NCBI GenBank assembly: GCA_935421135.1 | Contig: OW285188.1 | Coordinates: 4,640,733-4,704,732, forward strand | From: Bugulina stolonifera | Lineage: Eukaryota > Bryozoa > Gymnolaemata > Cheilostomatida > Bugulidae | Length of the DNA: 64,000 nt | Direction: 5' to 3' | Shown here: positions 34,901 through 48,056 of the stretch, in pieces | Layout: each line of letters begins with the position of its first letter | How positions within the stretch are numbered: the first letter of the stretch is position 1 | Notes under the pieces: model-generated | Told to the model about the DNA's origin: nothing | The model's input: only the letters and a program-made list of their open reading frames with translations | The model's database searches: none | Position numbers and translations under genes: made by a program

Positions 34901-37900
34901 ATGCTTTACAGTTTATTGATATTTATAATTGCATTTGGACTCTCTGTCTGTTCTGAAACATATCATTTTGAACTAAAACCTGCTGGTATCGAACAGTACG
35001 TGGAACACGAAGCGGTGAGATGAGACTATATTAATATTTTGTTATAAAATAATTGTTATCAATTATAATTATTGGATTTGACTATCCTGCAATAATCGTT
35101 CATTATCATTATTATAGCTATATTAGTAAAACATAGTTAATATTCATATGATATGAAAGGTTATGTTCTGTTCGTAATATGTATGTAAATATTAATATAG
35201 CCAAGATATAGCTAACAAAGTTTATAGAATTAATAAGTTGTTCCACGGCTTTATACACCAATAGGATCGCGCGGGATCTGACCTAATAAGCGGCCTAGTT
35301 CAAAGTAGTTGAGTGGCAACGAAAAATTACCGATGAAACAATGGGGTCTTCTCAAGATTGGCGAAAAAATTGTACTGAGATTGGCTAAAAGTATCTGTAA
35401 TGCTAGCCCATTATTTTTAGAATACATGATGTTTGTACCGATAGCATCAATAAAAGATGCAAGCATTTAGAAGAGCATAAATAAAGGAAAAAGGCCCAAA
35501 AAGTTCGAGCCATCCTACTGATCACGTGGTCTGGACTATTTATGTCTCATGTAGACCAAAGATGGTAAAAATACGCTCTTTGCGCAGACTGTCAACTACT
35601 ATTGCCGACCTATATTTCTATAGCCTAAGCGTTTGACCACAGGCTGGGCGCTCGTTTAAGAGCAACAGTTTGCCCATTTTGGCGAGAGAACTACGGCAAA
35701 TGAGTATAGGGGAGAGCGGGGTAAGTTGGGACGCGGGGTAAGTTGGGACAGGGCTGTTTCGGGTATTATGAGACCCATTGCATTTTTATGGTATGGACCA
35801 AAGGTTAGACCAACATAAATAAACATAACCCACTATTTTGTTTTTTAAGTTGAATGAATATTTTTTGTGCAATTTGCAATAATGTAATATTTGCACGTTT
35901 GAGTAAATTTTTTTTTCTTGACGAGTTTCTAATTTTTTTAATGAAAGAATGACTCCATAGTTTTGAAAATTTGCAGATAGAGACTCTATAGCATCTAGTT
36001 AGAACAACTAAAGTTAAAATTAGCTCAAGTCAAAACTCTTAATAAAAAATTGTGTTTTTTCAAAAAATTGGGAGTGTGGGGCAAGTTGGGACGCTGGAAG
36101 TGGGGCAAGTTGGGACAGCATTTGTAATAATAAATTATGTTTGTGGAATGATATAAATCCAAGATGACACTGTAATTTCACCTTTTCTCTAACTAAAAGT
36201 TGTTTGATGAATCTTGGATAGCATTTGACTTTGGTAAAGAACTCTAATCCTGTGTGGGGATGGCAATATACATGTAGCTAGTATTGATATTGCTCGTTGT
36301 AGAAACAGGTCAAACCTGACTCATTGCTATAAAAGCTTTTGATCTCTGTTCTGTCCTCACTTTACTCATGACCCTGACAGCTGTAGCACCAATACAATGT
36401 ATAAACTACATCCTTTTCCTACTCATACCTACACTTCGAGCACCGTTTAATGCGCCTTTTGAAACCCCCACCAGACCAACTAACACCATCAGGCAGCACC
36501 ATGCTAATAATCCAATAGATTATTAGGTATAATTTAGTTATAAACTTTGTGGGATTCACTCTTTGTTGTTCAAACTAGACAAGTAGGCTATATATACAAT
36601 CATTGTCTCTCCACACTTATTGTTACCCAATCCCAGTTGAACTACCATCTTCGGTGAGAGTACCAAGGAATAGTTTAATCAAACATCATCGATAATCCAT
36701 TTACAAAGTTATAGGTTTTCCATCTGTAAATATCTAATTTACCACTGTCCAAAACCCAGGAAAGGTAATTAGCATCAAGAGAAAGACGCAGGTTGAATCG
36801 ACTCCATCGCATGAATGAGGCTGAGGCGGATTGACTACTATCGCCTGTGTCATAAGTGCTGTCGTGAACTCTGGGTTGGGTTGCCAAGTGGAATTAAAAT
36901 TCAACAATCTTTTTTCTGCTCAATGATTTCATTTTATCTAAAGTGTCAGTTGTTCAATTGTACATCAAACTCTAATAATAATTGTAGTAAAAATCAACAT
37001 TTTTGCCTATATTTTCTAGTATTGGTTTATTTCTGGTGTTTTGGTTTTCTATTCTATCTATTTTAAGTGACAAGTAAGAAAATTTTGCTGTACCAAAATT
37101 AGAAAAATGGTCACCTACGATGCGCTAGTTTTTTATAGTTTGAAGTCTAATATGCATAAGTAGACTGAAACTTAGTCAAAAAAGAGCTTTATAAATTATT
37201 ACAGCTAATAGAGCTATTATAAATTACTACACCTATAAGGCGCCAAACGAATTAAGGGTTTTTTATGTTCAAGCTGGCATCCTCCTATTTTAACAAAGAT
37301 TTACTTAACAAAAACATTCTCTTTTACATCAAAACAATTTTCATACCTTCCTTAGGCAATCTTGTAATAAAAAAAATTAAACACTACGAGTTTGAACTAA
37401 ATTAAGGTCCAGCAGTTTTTTACAGACATGTTTTTTTGACAGATATACATGTGGCAATAATTTTAAATATGTGTAATATTATTGTAACATTTCAATTCTA
37501 TCTGTTCATGATAAAAAATGAGACTAACCTAAATCTAAAATCTATATTTTCAATGATGTCCCAACTTGCCCCACACCTGTCCCAACTTACCCCGTCAGTG
37601 GGGTAAGTTGGGACGTTTGACATACGCTGCCAAATCATGGATTACAGCACTATGCTGACTTATCAATGTGTGTGCTTCAGGCTATAGTTAGACAACATAT
37701 TAAAGTACCTCCATGCAAAAAATGATGATGCTATGACCTCTAGATTCCGTATTATTCCCAAAAAACCAAAAATTGTCCCAACTTACCCCGCTCTCCCCTA
37801 CTCATCGTTTACTGGATAAACTTGATATATAGAAACTTTGTAGCTAATCTAAGTAAGCAAAGATAAAAGAAAAGAATAGGAAAGAATAATATAATTTCAA

Positions 37901-40900
37901 TTTTATTTTAAGTTCAGTTTATTCAAGTATAATACTAATTAATAAAACTACTTGATAAATAGGCTTAATAATAGTTATAATTTATAGCATAAACATAATA
38001 ATATTATAATAATATTTTAGTGCGTATGAATTATGAAACCGGCCTAAGTTGCAAACAAATGGTCAAATGGCCCTATGCTGAAAAATTGGACGACCTGTCC
38101 TGCTGCTTAGCCAGGAAGGACTTCCTTGCTCATCGGCATACTGATACTCGGGCTTCTTGTAAGACATAGAGCTTTCATTTGGCTCTAACAGGTGTATTTT
38201 CAATGCCTACGTTGGAAATAAGTGAACATTTTCTTGACCAAGTTTGACGGCGCATGCAAGTGAAGTTGCAAAGACTATTACTGAATTATGCCGAATAAAA
38301 TGGCTCAATAATTCAATTTTATATCTTTCTGCTGATCACTGAATTATAATTAGGCCTATGTAGGCAATTGTTCTGCCACTTCTCTTTTGGTACTTGAGCT
38401 GGTAGTTTATGTTGTATAGCTATCCATAAGGTTTGGTTTGGTTGATCCTATAGCCAATAAATTGACAGAAAGCCTATTGTACACTGTCTTGATTTTGATG
38501 CAGTAGGTCACTTTATATCCCAATCCAGAAAGTGGAGACCTTCAGATGGAGTATAAAATTGATTTAGTCTAGGATTGACGGTACACAAACCTCAGAATGT
38601 TCCCAGCCTAAAGTTATAATGGAAAGAGTTACTGTCAGATTTATTCACATATGATTAGAGGTGGGCAGAGACATGGCTGGTACTAATCTAGATCGACGTG
38701 AAAATGGTCTATTAGGCCTAATTGATCATTAGGTTGGTTACATAAATTCCATCATGAAAAAGACTGACTTTTACTTTTTAACTTGCTGCTTAAAGACATA
38801 TTTGTATACAAGTGGGTAAGCTTATAGAATAGGTACAGATAATGATGTTAGATATAGCATCTGAGGTGATAATGATACAGGTGAATTACCAATCGAGGAT
38901 ATCACACATACGCACATGTATGTACCACACAGCAGAGAAGTTCACTGGAAAATCACACAGTGATCTGCAGTAGTAGTGGTATGCAATGTACCACCTTTTT
39001 ACATGCAGCAACGAAGTCTATTTGCGTGTCATTGAAGTATTAAGTTGGTGAATCACTGTGGGTCACTGAATCACTGTGGGTCACTGGGTCATTGTGGGTC
39101 ACTGGGTCATTGTGGGTCAAAGGTAATTAACTCAAAACTTGTGGAAATATAAAAATCAAAGCGAGACGGCAGCTCATTGGATTTCAGAGAGGCAAATTTA
39201 CCTCCCAAACAATTTTCTCCTCGCACATTTGTCTGTAAAAATATGGAGGTATATCAAGGGTTTACATGCGTTAGAGGCCTTCTAGGGTGTTGCTCAGGGG
39301 TTGTTTGCGTAACTATTGGTGATTATCATCGTCATGTCCTATTGCAATGAAGTTGTTCACATTTAAACAATGTGGATCAAAATATGAGCAACATTGTCAT
39401 GGAAATTATTCTATTTTTCCAATATTGAATAAAAGCATACATAGGCTCTACATAGTTACACTAGTAGCTAGACAGCTGTCCATTAGGTCTAAGGCTAGAG
39501 GAGAGCACATATTTCTGCAATATACACACTATGATCAACATGTATGTAGATTGTATTATAATACACATGTACATGTACATGTGCATGCACATGTGCATGT
39601 ACATGTGCATGTACATGTGCATGTACATGTGCATGTGCATGTGCATGTACATGTGCATGTACATGTATATATGAAGTTCAGCCAGTTAAATGCTTCATAT
39701 TATGTTAGGTATAGACTGTATATTGTATGCCAATATACTAATGTTGGTTTGTTTTTGTAGTACGGAGTGAAATGCCGATTTACCTACTCAGCTGAGGGCG
39801 GGACTAAGGAGGTACGTCAACAGATACTCATACTTCAACTAGTACATCACTGTAGTGCGATATATGAATAGGTACTACATCCATAAATAACATTTCTGTA
39901 TGTGTTATATTAAAATATACTGTTTTACCAGCACTGGACTATAGATATCAAGCGCAGTAAGGACCACAAAGACGTCCTGTGTGTGATAGAGAGGCCAGAT
40001 AAACAGTCATATCTTATGTTTGAGTCTTTCTCTGTCCACCTCACCAACGTGGAGATCAAAAATGCAAAGATATATGTGAGTCAACCAGCCAATACTATGT
40101 TATTTTGACCAGCAACACAGCTGGAATGTATACACCTACCTACTGTCCACCGGTGTATATATACCTACCTACTGTCTACCTGTGTCTACATTTTGTATAT
40201 ACCTACCTACTGTCTACCTGTATCTACATTTTGTATATGCTTACCTACTGTCTACCTGTATATAGGCTGACACCTCCCCCCCCCTCATTTACATTTTATT
40301 TACATGTGCGCTAAGTTCAGTAGGTCTATACAAATGAAGGGAACAACAACACAACAACACACAACAACTCACAGTTCTATAGTACTGAGAGATTGGTAAT
40401 TGGTGGTTGGTTCTATGTATGTGGATTGTATAGGGTGAGTTCTTTGTGTAGGCCTAGGTGTAAGATAATAGACTAATATTACTGTTTACAGAAGGACCAT
40501 GAGAACAAGTTGGCTGACGATATTCTAATTATAGACCACTCTGCCCAAACAGGTGAATTTAAATGTATAAATCTAGTCACAGCTGCACTGGTTCAGTTGT
40601 TCACTAGTACAAGTGTACTCTTACATTGTACTGTATTGTATTGTACAACCCTGTACATACATTGTGGGGTTGTCCTTTCTCAATCTGTAGCTATATTGTA
40701 CAGATAACTCCAGTAGTGTTCCTTTTTTATGTACCTAGAGAAGACAACTCTGAAATGTAGTAATAATAATGAGTGATTACACACAGTTGGGTGAATGTGC
40801 ACTTTGTATCGTCCATCCAACAATTTAGTGTTATATTTATTACAGTCAGCAACACTGAGGCATTTAAGAATGAGATGTCAAAGCTAAGAATAAGGGCTAC

Positions 40901-40928
40901 TATTGCACAGCACCACAATGAACTCTAG
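34901..40928 (+). CDS. MYDGF: Myeloid-derived growth factor (MYDGF) ortholog
   Basis: Five phase-consistent exons: 34901-35014, 39761-39811, 39932-40075, 40492-40552 and 40846-40928, giving 150 residues. Residues 1-18 are a signal peptide (MLYSLLIFIIAFGLSVCS). The mature part follows human MYDGF closely: FTYSAEGGTKEHW, EDH-like KDHKDVLCVIERP, KSYL-like KQSYLMFESF, and the C-terminal FKNEMSKLRIRA. It ends HNEL, in place of the KDEL-like RTEL of the human protein, so retention or recycling in the ER/Golgi is likely. MYDGF is a secreted or ER-resident UPF0556-family protein with cardioprotective activity in mammals; its role in simple animals is unknown. Intron 1 is 4.7 kb, much longer than the others, because of transposon insertion. 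Confidence 0.94.
35707..37800. mobile_element. 2.1 kb DNA transposon with GGGGTAAGTTGGGAC inverted repeats
   Basis: The ends are perfect 26 bp inverted repeats (TAGGGGAGAGCGGGGTAAGT plus TGGGAC at left, mirrored at right). A TA at each edge may be a TA target duplication. The core motif GGGG(T/C)AAGTTGGGAC recurs inside at about 35735, 36080 and 36100 and inverted near 37560-37595, plus one direct copy near 37600. No transposase was recognised, so it is probably non-autonomous. It sits in MYDGF intron 1. Confidence 0.85.
39040..39122. repeat. Short tandem repeat, about 20 bp unit
   Basis: About four units of CTGGGTCATTGTGGGTCACT and close variants in MYDGF intron 1. Confidence 0.8.
39563..39668. 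repeat. (ACATGT/GCATGT)n microsatellite
   Basis: A run of alternating ACATGT and GCATGT hexamers. It is purine-pyrimidine alternating and locally self-complementary, lies 92 bp before MYDGF exon 2, and produces artificial His-Val or Met-His open frames on both strands. Confidence 0.9.
40135..40265. repeat. Tandem repeat, about 38 bp unit, 3 copies
   Basis: Units contain TACCTACCTACTGTCTACCT plus GTATCTACATTTTGTATA, in the fourth MYDGF intron region. Confidence 0.75.
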
Positions 40929-43700
40929 ACCACTACTACTTGTTATATAGTATTATACATGCATGTACGATATACTTTTCTTTCTGGTTCAGCATTTGGT
41001 AGGCCTACAAGTATATATCCTGTCTCAAGCTAGTATTAGGAGTTATTTTAATTTGCTCACCCGATGAGTGTATTTCTGAACATTCTTACAATGTGCTCTG
41101 TTATATTATATTATTATCATAGAATATATTATCTTATATTGAATACTGATAGCACTAGAGGTACTATTCTATATAATCACTCCTAGTGTTTCCTTACCCT
41201 TCCTGGTATCATCACCAAAAAAATTCATTTATTTTCCTCTGGACATGATATCCAGACTATTGTGTTAGGAATAATAAATTGAAAAATTGCATCTGGTACT
41301 ACTCTGTATGGCTAACATCTCTCACCCACACCAACACCTTTATATGATATACTGGTACCAAAACTAAACATTAAACACTCAAATAGCAGATTCCTCTCAC
41401 TGGAACTAATTATACTGTAATATAGAACAACTACTTACACTAGACTCATAGATAACACTACTGTTTGTACATCATATTTATGTACAATGTGATTAATATG
41501 CTGATGACTAAACGTTGTCTACTCTACATGAGCAGCAAGAACTAGTCTATCTACTATTTACTGACCCATTTACTACACACAGGTATAACTTCATGCTGTG
41601 TGATATAAAGGGTGGTGCTACTGAGCAGATGCATGTACGAACTGATAGCAATATATACAGTAGTCAGTAGCTCCGTGGGCCTCCAAGTTATATATTGATT
41701 ATGATAGCACAAGAGAAGACAACTTTACATACTGAGGTGCTGTGTGGGACACAGTGTAATAATAATTTATTATATGGTGTATTGGATTTGCCAGTAGAAT
41801 CAATAATCCAGGTTTCTATAGGCGAATTAGTGGCTTATATGAACAGGCTGTTAATAATTGATAAAGCATTTAACTATATCATTACAATTTGTACCTATTG
41901 CTCATCAGCATTATAACCTACATTGTAACTTACTAAAATAAACTTAGAGTTAATTTTTAATTCACATTATTGAAATTTTAGTAGGCTGAGACCCATGAGC
42001 CTAGTTTTCCCTTTATTCAAATTGCTGTTGCTGTCGGGGTGACCCCATTTAAATCAATAGTAAAGTGAGCAGACCATATTAAAATACAAGCTATATTAGC
42101 ACTAAGTACTCGGCCATTAATTTTTTATGATATTCTACATGTACATGTAGTATTGGAACTGTCTGCATTATATGCACAGTGTACATATTTGTAAAGGTGT
42201 AATTTGCAATTTGCAGTATCACTTTATATAAACACAAATACTCTCTAGAATACAATTACAATTGCACAAGTAAATTATTTGCAGTTTTTAGTAGTCAGTG
42301 TTGGTAAACTTTGCATGTACATGTATATTGCTTTCTTCTGGCTATTTATGAAGTTGCTTTGATAAACTTTTATGGTAGAAAATTATACATGCAATTGCTA
42401 AACGTGTGTATATGCAGGAAAAGATGTGAAAATACGGATGTACCACATAATTGTTGCTGTACACCCAGTGTTAGAAGTACCAATGTACCTACAAGTGGCA
42501 CACAACCAAATCCTGTTTTCTCTTTTACTTCCATGAAGGAAAATCTCACCTCATACCAATCTCACCAATTCTCACTGAAATAATATTTACTGGCTCTGAA
42601 TGTAGCCAGTAGCCACATTCGTATTATTATGTACAGTGTTAGTAGTCAAATAGTGTAGCCTATCTTATAATCTACTTCCCTCAAAACATACTTTCAATAC
42701 AGAATGTATATCAAAAGATTTGCAGTGTCAGAATATTAATTTCCAGCCTCAGTATGTTTTAGTGTCTGAATTATTGGAAAGTAGGGTGAGTGCCCAGTGC
42801 CATCAGCTCTTACCTGTGTCTAATACAATAGTGACATGCTGCCATTTATTAGTAGGTTAATCATATCTATGCAATGTCATACATTTACCTTTATATGTCT
42901 TGCTACTCCCTTGAATGACATTTAGTATATTTAGCTGCATGCGCAGTTTTTTTTCTTTAGTGAAGCTACAAAACGGATCACTTGAGTCCTTATAAAATGA
43001 ATTCCCAGATGCTGCATCGTAATATAATGCATCGTAAATGTGTGAATAGAGATAGTCCACGCTGGACCTTAGCCTCTTCCTTGACCTTACAGCAATACTT
43101 TATGGGGTCTCAAATAAATTAATTCTTAACAAATAATACGAATAATTGACTGTATCGGTAATCTATTCTCCCAATTAGAATAATTATGGTTGCTGATCCA
43201 ATATTGAACACTTGCAAGTACTTTGGTGTGTATATGCACTAACACTGCGAGTACACCAGATAGAGCTGTTTCTACTAGATCTTGCATGAAATGCATAAAA
43301 CATGGCTGCCTTTTCAATATAATATAGCACTGATTTATGACAAATTTTCTATTATTAGACTAATAGAGTTGTTGATTGCAGACATTGAATACTCGTTATT
43401 ATTTTATAAATTTGTATAATAACTATGATTATAATTTGCCTATAAATATAAATTTGCACATTATCAAATACATGTATACTAGTTAACTTATACATTGCAT
43501 AGATAAAAGGGTTAGTACTACAATACGCAGCAGCTCAGATTGTGCTACATGGCGTATCAATAACAGTTGCTAATACTTCTGTAGTCGCTATAAGTGTGTA
43601 TTGAAGATCATAGCCAACCAGGGCTTTGATTCTGGTCTGACGAAAATTTTGTGTATAAAATTTCCACCACATTCAAGCAATTTTGCTTACAGAGGCAAGT
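40929..43700. other. Convergent intergenic region, no gene recognised
   Basis: Lies 3' of both MYDGF (plus) and the acidic protein gene (minus). AT-rich. Open frames of 60-90 codons (for example 41695-41916 and 42311-42583) have no splice context or recognisable domains. Confidence 0.5.
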
Positions 43701-45146
43701 TTAGACAAGAACTGCTGCCCTGTACTTTCTCTGATAGTTATTTCGCTTGAGATGGAATGGAAGCTCAACTGAGGTCTTAGTATATCCATCGGCAACTAGA
43801 GTGTGGACACTCATATCACTTTGGCTACTTGTAGATGATCGGTCATCACCACTAGTGATGGTGCATGAATCAGTCTGGCCCTGGCTACTAGCCAATGCCG
43901 TTAATAATTGGGATTCAGCGTCTCTGTCCTTGGAATAACTGTCAATATTTAAGGTCGACTCCTCAGTGGATAGTTTAGGCGATGATATATACATCCTTCT
44001 CCTTGATACGTCAGAGGAATAGTTCAATCTAGTTTCACCAGCGCTGTTTGCCCTCAAGCGTGATGTTACAGATATTTGCTGGCCAGCAATGATTAGATTA
44101 GATGACTTGTCTACATGTGATCTTTGAGCAAGTAATGCTTCTAACTGTTGAGTACTGGCCCTAACGTGATTGCCTTCTGTATTTCTAATGCATGATTCTA
44201 AAGATTGGCGCTTACGGCACGGTTTTGGTGTGCTGTTCACGCTATTATTTGTAGACGATGGCGTAGATAATAAATCATCCTCCAGATTCACAGTAGCAAA
44301 TGTGTCCCAAGTATTTATCTCTCTGTTGTATTTTGGTGACGCTGTCATAGACAGATCATCATCTGGGTGTGACATGCTTCTGTCAGTGCTTGCATTAGAA
44401 TCTAAATGAGTTACCCCAGAGTCAGCTTGTGGTGAGAAGTCCTGATAGTTATTGGTTTGAACGGCTTCAGCCAAATGGTCAGTGAATGAGGAATCGGAAT
44501 AGAACCCTTCCTCTACTTCTAAAGTGCACTCCATCTCCTCCTCGTAAATACCGTTATAAGAGTGGCTCTTTATTACCTCATGCGGTTCCTCAGTAACAGC
44601 AAGTGTGTACGGGTCCTTAAATGCCGATACATTCTCAGAGTATGTAGAGTGTATCGATTCAACTAGTTCTAAACCGTGTCCATCCCAGTCTAATTCCTCC
44701 CCTTCACCCAGTGTTTGTGTCGACCCAACAGCAAATTTTATGTTTGCTGTTGGAGTGTTCAGTATGCTAGCAGCTTCACTGTCAACTGCGCTATCAGCCG
44801 ATGAAGAAAAACAATTACCCAAAGCAGTTATTTCTCGAAGGCTCACGTCCTTAATACTTCCATTTGAAGCTTCGCCAGCTAAGACTTTTTCTTCGTTCAA
44901 CCATTGCTCTGCGAGTTTTAATAGTGCCTTTTCTTCGCCACAGATAACTTGATTATGCGTGAGTTTATGTGAAATTCTACCAAGCACCTGCTTTACCATG
45001 TTGATGTTGACTAACGCCTCTTCAACGCTCTTAGCGAGGTTGAGAATAGCCTCTGCTATCACATATACTTGCTGTCGAATTACCTGGTTAGTTTTTTCGT
45101 CTGGCGGCAGAACCTTTTTACTTCCTTTTAGAAGTTTTTCCTCCAT
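43701..45146 (-). CDS. Unrecognised acidic, Ser-rich protein, single exon
   Basis: A 481-residue frame starts at ATG 45146-45144 (TACAATGGAGG) and ends at 43701. An in-frame ATG 22 codons upstream exists, but its leader is Cys-rich and less likely coding. Residues about 10-85 look helical (QQVYVIAEAILNLAKSVEEA, then HKLTHNQVICGEEKALLKLAEQWL). The remainder is low-complexity, rich in Ser, Thr, Asp and Glu, with a basic patch (KPCRKRQSLESC) and a Ser-rich C-terminal part (DDRSSTSSQSDMS), and is probably disordered and phosphorylated. No enzyme motif, signal peptide or membrane span is present. I do not recognise the family. It lacks introns while its neighbours have many, so a retrocopy origin or an intron confined to the 5' UTR is possible. 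A frame this long in AT-rich DNA is unlikely by chance. Confidence 0.75.
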   Translation of the reverse strand: MEEKLLKGSKKVLPPDEKTNQVIRQQVYVIAEAILNLAKSVEEALVNINMVKQVLGRISHKLTHNQVICGEEKALLKLAEQWLNEEKVLAGEASNGSIKDVSLREITALGNCFSSSADSAVDSEAASILNTPTANIKFAVGSTQTLGEGEELDWDGHGLELVESIHSTYSENVSAFKDPYTLAVTEEPHEVIKSHSYNGIYEEEMECTLEVEEGFYSDSSFTDHLAEAVQTNNYQDFSPQADSGVTHLDSNASTDRSMSHPDDDLSMTASPKYNREINTWDTFATVNLEDDLLSTPSSTNNSVNSTPKPCRKRQSLESCIRNTEGNHVRASTQQLEALLAQRSHVDKSSNLIIAGQQISVTSRLRANSAGETRLNYSSDVSRRRMYISSPKLSTEESTLNIDSYSKDRDAESQLLTALASSQGQTDSCTITSGDDRSSTSSQSDMSVHTLVADGYTKTSVELPFHLKRNNYQRKYRAAVLV

Positions 45147-48056
45147 TGTAGATATATGAATGTATATTGGAAGACAGCAGCATAGAAATAAGCAGGTAGA
45201 ACACTGAACCATCTAATCCCTTGTAATGTAATAACGGTCTCAGCTTCTTCATACCATATATACGCAACTCTATTTTAATCAATAATAAAAGCCCTATCAG
45301 ATAACCACTGTAATAATATATAACAACACATATGAGTGAGCATACAGTACCACTTCCTAGCCTCCTTCTCATCTATGCTACTAGACGGAAGCATTACAAG
45401 ATGAAACGATATTTTAACTTTATATAATCTGTTTAATTATTTTTCAGATAATTAGTAGGATTGCCTATCTCTGATGAAGCCCAACTAATGAGTTGAGGGC
45501 TGTGATATCGACTTTGCCAACATATTCTATGCTTAATTATGGTGAAAGCAGCACCACAATATGTTATATCACACTGGTCATTATATAGGTCTGCATTGTG
45601 TGTGCCTACATACATTTAGGAGACCAGCAATAATTATTAATACACAGAATTTAATGGGGACTTCAGACTTATGTGGGTCAACCATTAACATACTAATAGT
45701 TGTTTTCCCTAATGAATTGTGAAGCTTTCCTCAGCGCGGACACAGAGTCCAATAACTTGGTCGAGTGTTCTTCACAATGTGACTATTCATATATACATTG
45801 TACAATACTAATACATACAGCGCTACTACAAGCAGTAAATAGATTCATTTGTTACAAGGTTCATCTATGACAGATTGTTTGTATGGAGAATTGTGCGTTG
45901 GAAGTCAACTCCAGAGATGAAGCAAATAGCCTTAGGAGGTGTCATACTAGCAACTATTACTCATTGTACGTGTATATTATGATGATATAATAAGCCTGGG
46001 GGTTATTAGACAAGGACTATGGGCTGAACGGCTAGGGTGGGAAGGGCATTTACTGTATATACACAGAGAGAGGTGTCAGTACTGTATATACACAGAGAGA
46101 GGTGTCAGTACTGTATATACACAGAGAGAGGTGTCAGTACTGTATATACACAGAGAGAGGTATCAGTACTGTATATACACAGAGAGAGGTATCAGTACTG
46201 TATATACACAGAGTGAGGTGTCAGTACTGTATATACACAGAGTGAGGTGTCAGTACTGTATATACACAGAGAGAGGTATCAGTACTGTATATACACAGAG
46301 TGAGGTGTCAGTACTGTATATACACAGAGTGAGGTGTCAGTACTGTATATACACAGAGTGAGGTGTCAGTACTGTATATACACAGAGAAAGGTGTCAGTA
46401 CTGTATACGCACAGAGTGAGGTGTCAGTACCGTTTTACTGATGCTGCTGACTCACCATGTCCTTGGAACCTGGAGACAATTATTTGGCATGATTGTAGCT
46501 ATATTGTGTTGATGTACATGTAGCACACAGCTGACAACAAGGGACAAGAGGGACTATAAGCTTCTTTAATCTCCACAGGCATTGACCCTAACTAACTAAT
46601 TTCTATCTGGTATCAGCTGTATATGTTATGTTTATTCTGTGCATAAGGTGACAGCTGTTACCAAGTGCTACCCAGTGTTTTAGTAGCAACACACAGGAAT
46701 TATCTTCTCTTCCCACTGGTACAATACTAATATTGTCAACAATCTTACATCAAACCAGATGCTCTGGTTTGATGTTCTGTAGGATATATACATGGATGTT
46801 TACTGCTCAATGGGCCTGAGCAATAAAGTAGAAAACCAGGCCGACAGCGTTTAGTAAATAGTCAATTGTTTACTGTACTGCTGCCAGCGCCCAGTTGAGA
46901 TGTGTAAATAAAATAACACTTAGGAAGTATATATAACTTCCTGACTTTTAGGAAAGCTGCAATCTCCATATTACAAATGGTATTAATATACAAAAATCTG
47001 GCATGAGCTTCGTTAATTGGCCACTTTGCATTAGCAGAGCAAACACAACGCCTATTCAACTCTTCTTGATCTGTGTTGAACAAGGGATGATATCGCCTAC
47101 AAGTGTTATAGACCGAGGTTTATTGATTAGTCGTGCCCACAGGCTAAACTTGATATCAATCAGATTTACCCCATTAGTACTGCAAGGTTTCAGTGCAGAG
47201 TATGTTAGCAGTGTAATAGGACAAACCCACAGCAGATATATTGCCGAATGCATTTTTAAGAAAACGTGATCATAAATGTTTCAACATGTGCAGTCCACTT
47301 CGTCAATTTATGAATGTAGAGTTTTCTTTTCCTGCTATAAGATTCTTCAAAATTAAATCTTGCTCCAAGAAATAGAATGGAGCCATCTAATCTGGTATTT
47401 TACTATAGTGAGTAAGTGAATAGGTATAGAGCACCACTCCGTCAATACAATACGTTTTGTACAAATCTTATTAATTATAATATTATAGAATCACATTCTG
47501 TTGAATAGAACAGGAGACTAGATTGGAAACTCAAGTATAATGTTCCTATGTTCCTCTTTAGATCAGAAACGACATGTCGTGAAATTGTTGTAAATTGTAC
47601 AATGTCATGTATATGTAAACATAATATATTTTTATATGGACACCATACTGCTAACAAGATGTATATTGATTTATGTTTGCAGATGGCGATTAAAGTAATT
47701 ATAATATGTAACTATCTACTCTGGGATAACTTTGGGTTTCTGTATGCAGAGTAGGCCTACATTTAACAGGTAAATCTGCTAGTTGCATGCAATATGAATC
47801 ATTACAATATATATATTATTACAGAGATCTAACCTTGTACAACATAGATGATGTAGATGTAATTTACTAAGTGAATTTCTAAATTCTCCTATAAAATGTA
47901 GTAAATCCGTATTATTACTGTATTATATAGGCTCACATGATATTATAGCATTTACTACACGCCTTCACTCTGCTGAATGGACAACAAAGATAGTGTTGTG
48001 TCTTCATTAAATCTGGGAACTCCTATGGTATAATACTCATACAATATAATATTCAT
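45147..48056. other. Intergenic; 29 bp minisatellite and no firm gene
   Basis: Upstream of the acidic protein gene. At 45919 a short frame (MKQIALGGVILATITH) looks like a signal-peptide exon followed by GTACGT, but no second exon was found. Frames at 47003-47269 and on the opposite strand at 47253-47056 overlap each other and match nothing I know. Confidence 0.4.
46054..46431. repeat. Minisatellite, 29 bp unit, about 13 copies
   Basis: The unit is TGTATATACACAGAGAGAGG plus TGTCAGTAC, with GAGAG/GAGTG and GTGTC/GTATC variants interspersed. The palindromic TGTATATACA core recurs every 29 bp. The reading frame shifts each unit, so the open frame across it is not a gene. Confidence 0.92.

Noticed and set aside
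39347..39760. 137-codon frame with a His-Val repeat, and its opposite-strand Met-His frame
   Set aside because: Translation of the (ACATGT/GCATGT)n microsatellite inside MYDGF intron 1.
46131..46361. Frame with YCIYTERG-type repeats
   Set aside because: Translation of the 29 bp minisatellite; the repeat cycles through frames.
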